Source: Hirschia sp964352025 (GTDB taxonomy: Bacteria; Pseudomonadota; Alphaproteobacteria; Caulobacterales; Hyphomonadaceae). From it: a stretch of DNA of 64,000 nt. The number at the start of each line of letters is the position of its first letter. Position 1 is the stretch's first letter. The stretch covers positions 310,001 through 374,000 of the forward strand of contig CAYGPZ010000001.1 in NCBI GenBank assembly GCA_964352025.1. The letters run 5' to 3'. The position numbers and the translations under genes were made by a program. Below are positions 61,794 through 64,000 of this stretch, piece after piece. The notes under the pieces are model-generated. The model was not told the DNA's origin and ran no database searches. It worked only from the letters and a program-made list of their open reading frames with translations.

Positions 61794-62870
61794 ATGCCCG
61801 CTCATTGTAATTTGGCGATGAGATTGATTAGGAACTCCAAGATGGCTGTATTGAGTATTCTGGGGCAGGATTTAGTTAAAATCCGTCGTTTTGTAGAACG
61901 AACATTTATTGTCGGTGTGTCTAGTCTCGCTCTCTTTGGTTGTGACTATCTTTTAGAGCCTATTGAAGAGTTGCCACCACCGCCTAAACCGGCACCTCCG
62001 GTTCTGCCCATACCTACGTCTGATAACTCACAGGATGAAGTTATTGATATAGATGTAGAAACTGATGAGGATATTGATTCTGAGCCGACATTAGATGAAT
62101 CAGATAATGACGATTCCGCGCCAGATACCGAACCTGAGGTTCCACCTTCCGAACCCGAACCAACATCTCCCCCCGAACCCGAGCCTGAGCCAGTTGAGCC
62201 AACTTTCAATTACTTCCCACCAGGTGATTTAGAACCCCGCAGTGGACAAGGCGCGACAGACCCAACTGTCTATGTGCCTGATATGGTGTTTCCTATTAAG
62301 AATGCTCCTGCATTCCCACAGTCTCAAGTTTATAGATTTGGCGGCGGTATCGGGGGTGGAGATCAATGCGATCCGCGTAACTTTGCTGCCGCTTGGCGAG
62401 ATAATTATTGTGAGAGCCGTACGCGCAAAACCACATCTCCCTATTGTCCTTCACAAGGGGTCCATGTCGGACAAGATATTCGTGTTGGAACTCCTGAAGG
62501 GTGTAATGCAGAACGCCGTTTATCTTCTGAGCAACGCAAGAGGTATGAAGTTGTCGCAGCAGAAGACGGCTATATTTCCAATATTGGGAGATACACAGTA
62601 AATGTGCGGGCAGGTGGCCGTATTTATCGCTACATGCATATGAATATGCGCGCTTTGCAGGTTGCTCTAGGGCAGGAGGTTGAGGCGGGTGACACGCTGG
62701 GTTATGTCTCAAATGATTTTGGTGGAACGCCTACGACATTGCACCTTCACTTTGAAATCAAGCACAATACTGCTGAGCACGGCTGGACATGGGCTCCGCC
62801 TTTTACATCCTTGGTAAAAGCGTATGAACGTAGAGAAAATGCACCGGGTCAAATGGTGATAGCTGAGTAA
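61794..62870 (+). CDS. M23/LytM-type peptidase lipoprotein with an acidic Pro/Glu linker
   Basis: A 358-residue precursor; internal Met 10 or Met 18 could be the true start, since the lipobox-like LALFGC lies near residue 49. A Pro/Glu/Asp-rich linker (about 60-140) precedes the peptidase domain. The M23 zinc ligands are the His and Asp in HVGQD and the His pair in LHLHFE, and VNVRAGGRIYRYMHM with GYVSNDFGG are also typical. M23 proteins cut peptidoglycan cross-links or activate other hydrolases. A 60-base gap separates it from the lipoprotein, so operon membership is likely. Confidence 0.8.
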   Translation: MPAHCNLAMRLIRNSKMAVLSILGQDLVKIRRFVERTFIVGVSSLALFGCDYLLEPIEELPPPPKPAPPVLPIPTSDNSQDEVIDIDVETDEDIDSEPTLDESDNDDSAPDTEPEVPPSEPEPTSPPEPEPEPVEPTFNYFPPGDLEPRSGQGATDPTVYVPDMVFPIKNAPAFPQSQVYRFGGGIGGGDQCDPRNFAAAWRDNYCESRTRKTTSPYCPSQGVHVGQDIRVGTPEGCNAERRLSSEQRKRYEVVAAEDGYISNIGRYTVNVRAGGRIYRYMHMNMRALQVALGQEVEAGDTLGYVSNDFGGTPTTLHLHFEIKHNTAEHGWTWAPPFTSLVKAYERRENAPGQMVIAE

Positions 62871-62986
62871 AGGTCTATCCCCTTGCAATTAGATGACTTG
62901 GATGGCCAGGTCTATTTGGATGAATAGCTTTAATTAAAGGTCTAATTAGGTAAGATCTTGCAATGATGACTTGCAGCTTCAGGTCT
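62871..62986 (+). repeat. Four AGGTCT motifs between the M23 gene and gpmA
   Basis: AGGTCT occurs at 62871, 62908, 62938 and 62981, with spacings of 37, 30 and 43 bases, in a gene-free interval upstream of gpmA. Four copies of a 6-base word in 116 bases is unusual, but no factor is known to bind it. Confidence 0.4.
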
Positions 62987-63086
62987 TGCTGCTAAACCAT
63001 TTCGCAATCACTCAACTGATAAAAATTATTGAAAAAATGGCGATACGCTAAGTATTGCTTTTACAGGACTTAAGAGGGGCCGGCAC

Positions 63087-63797
63087 ATGGCAAAATTAGT
63101 ATTAATTCGTCACGGACAAAGTGAATGGAATTTGCAAAACCGTTTCACAGGTTGGTGGGATGTAGACTTGACCGATAAAGGTGTTGCTGAAGCAAAGAAA
63201 TCGGGTCAAATGCTTGCTGCATCAGGTGTGTCATTTGATCAGGCTTTTGTATCAGTTCAGAAACGTGCCATCCGGACTTTGTGGCTTTCGCTTGAGCAGA
63301 TGGAACGTACGTGGTTGCCCGTGACAAAAGATTGGCACCTGAATGAGCGTCACTATGGTGGGTTAACTGGCTTGGATAAAGCCGAGACCGCTGCAAAGCA
63401 TGGTGACGAGCAAGTGAAAATTTGGCGTCGTTCATATGATGTGCCGCCGCCAGAAATGGAAAAGGGTGCTGAATTCGATCCGGGCAATGACGTGCGTTAT
63501 GAGGGCATTGATGTCCCTATGACAGAGAGTTTAAAGCTCACTCTCGAGCGTGTTATGCCTTACTTCAATGCTGAAATTGCACCACTTCTGAAGTCAGATA
63601 AGAATATTTTGATTGCAGCTCATGGAAATTCCTTACGTGCGATTGTGAAAGACCTATTCAACGTCGCTGATGATGTGATTACAGGTGTTGAAATTCCGAC
63701 AGGTAATCCTTTGATGATTGATCTGGACGCTGATTTAAACGTGAAATCAGCAAGCTATATGGATGCTGACCGCGCAACAGAAATTCCAACGGTTTAG
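63087..63797 (+). CDS. gpmA: 2,3-bisphosphoglycerate-dependent phosphoglycerate mutase
   Basis: A 236-residue glycolytic enzyme interconverting 3- and 2-phosphoglycerate. The phospho-His is in LIRHGQSEWNLQNRFTGW; the second conserved block is NERHYGGLTGLDKAETAAK, and the later catalytic His lies in IAAHGNSLRA. The length is slightly shorter than the E. coli enzyme (about 250). It is followed by a strong terminator, so it forms a single-gene unit. Confidence 0.95.
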   Translation: MAKLVLIRHGQSEWNLQNRFTGWWDVDLTDKGVAEAKKSGQMLAASGVSFDQAFVSVQKRAIRTLWLSLEQMERTWLPVTKDWHLNERHYGGLTGLDKAETAAKHGDEQVKIWRRSYDVPPPEMEKGAEFDPGNDVRYEGIDVPMTESLKLTLERVMPYFNAEIAPLLKSDKNILIAAHGNSLRAIVKDLFNVADDVITGVEIPTGNPLMIDLDADLNVKSASYMDADRATEIPTV

Positions 63798-63820
63798 AAT
63801 TAATATCCAAATTTGTAGAT

Positions 63821-63851
63821 AAAAAGGGCGGTCATTTGATCGCCCTTTTTT
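63821..63851 (+). terminator. Rho-independent terminator of gpmA
   Basis: A GGGCG/CGCCC stem extended by G-T, T-A and C-G pairs over an ATTT loop, flanked by A5 and T6. Confidence 0.85.
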
Positions 63852-63947
63852 GTGTTTGTGCTCTCGCTGACCTTGTCAGGAAGGTTTTTGTAGCCTTATG
63901 TTCTCTTAACATGAAAAGATATATCATTTAATATTGAGGGACATGAG

Positions 63948-64000
63948 ATGAGCAACGAAGTCAAAGATTATAAATCCATAACATCCAGTATCAAAAACGG
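63948..64000 (+). CDS. Start of a further gene (5' end only)
   Basis: An ATG preceded by GAGGG opens a frame MSNEVKDYKSITSSIKNG that is still open at the window end. It is too short to name. Confidence 0.4.
   Translation, partial: MSNEVKDYKSITSSIKN

Noticed and set aside
61946..62209. An open minus-strand frame rich in Ser and Gly
   Set aside because: It is the antisense of the acidic Pro/Glu linker of the M23 protein.

Overview
The window looks like one contiguous chromosomal piece of an alphaproteobacterium. The main clues are the hemC-hemD-mitofilin(Mic60)-hemY block, the DUF1674/htpX/rsmB/rpe/heparinase/purH neighbourhood, a type-2 pyrF, and one TTAA-N7-TTAA box of the CtrA type. The base composition is moderate to AT-leaning. 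Together these suggest a Caulobacterales/Hyphomonadaceae-type marine bacterium (Hirschia-like). That placement is an inference from gene content, not a measured phylogeny. I saw no tRNA, rRNA, CRISPR array, prophage or insertion sequence.

Layout. 1-9.6 kb: a surface-sugar region. A partial FkbM methyltransferase is followed by a tightly packed minus-strand cluster: a GT2/radical-SAM fusion, a glycosyltransferase, a PglD-like acyltransferase, an AMP-forming acid ligase, a Gfo/Idh/MocA oxidoreductase, an acyl carrier protein and a second, paralogous glycosyltransferase. The ligase, carrier protein, acyltransferase and oxidoreductase would make a plausible pathway for building and acylating an unusual sugar. 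9.7-25.9 kb: mostly housekeeping genes. These are a triple-FKBP lipoprotein, threonine ammonia-lyase, a FemAB/CelD-type acetyltransferase, the heme operon, tsaD, gpsA-yciI, a DUF350/trypsin-like protease/pyrF/pqiA run, and a LOG protein. A 517-base gene-free gap at 24.6-25.1 kb holds a strongly folded candidate RNA and a separate terminator-like hairpin. 25.9-38.2 kb: sbcCD, a large secreted subtilase, the EF-P modification pair epmA-epmB divergent from efp, and purH. EpmA carries an unusual extra N-terminal domain.

38.4-54.7 kb: a nucleotide-sugar dehydratase, heparinase, rpe, a glycine-zipper lipoprotein, rsmB, htpX and a DUF1674 gene. A set of small secreted or membrane proteins follows, with a LysE exporter beside the remnant of an Lrp/AsnC regulator, a large unknown lipoprotein, a Sec-exported nickel superoxide dismutase, a DUF1287 protein, a low-molecular-weight phosphatase and a protein joining an MGS-like domain to an amidohydrolase. 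54.8-64.0 kb: photolyase, yebC and a sirtuin. Next comes an envelope cluster of a lipoprotein subtilase, a separate protein resembling a subtilase propeptide, a small lipoprotein and an M23 peptidase lipoprotein. The window ends with gpmA and the first codons of another gene.

No single spectacular system is certain. The best candidates for something undescribed are the folded RNA locus at 24.7-25.1 kb, the carrier-protein/radical-SAM sugar cluster at 0.6-9.6 kb, and the subtilase cluster with its separate propeptide-like protein at 58.2-62.9 kb.
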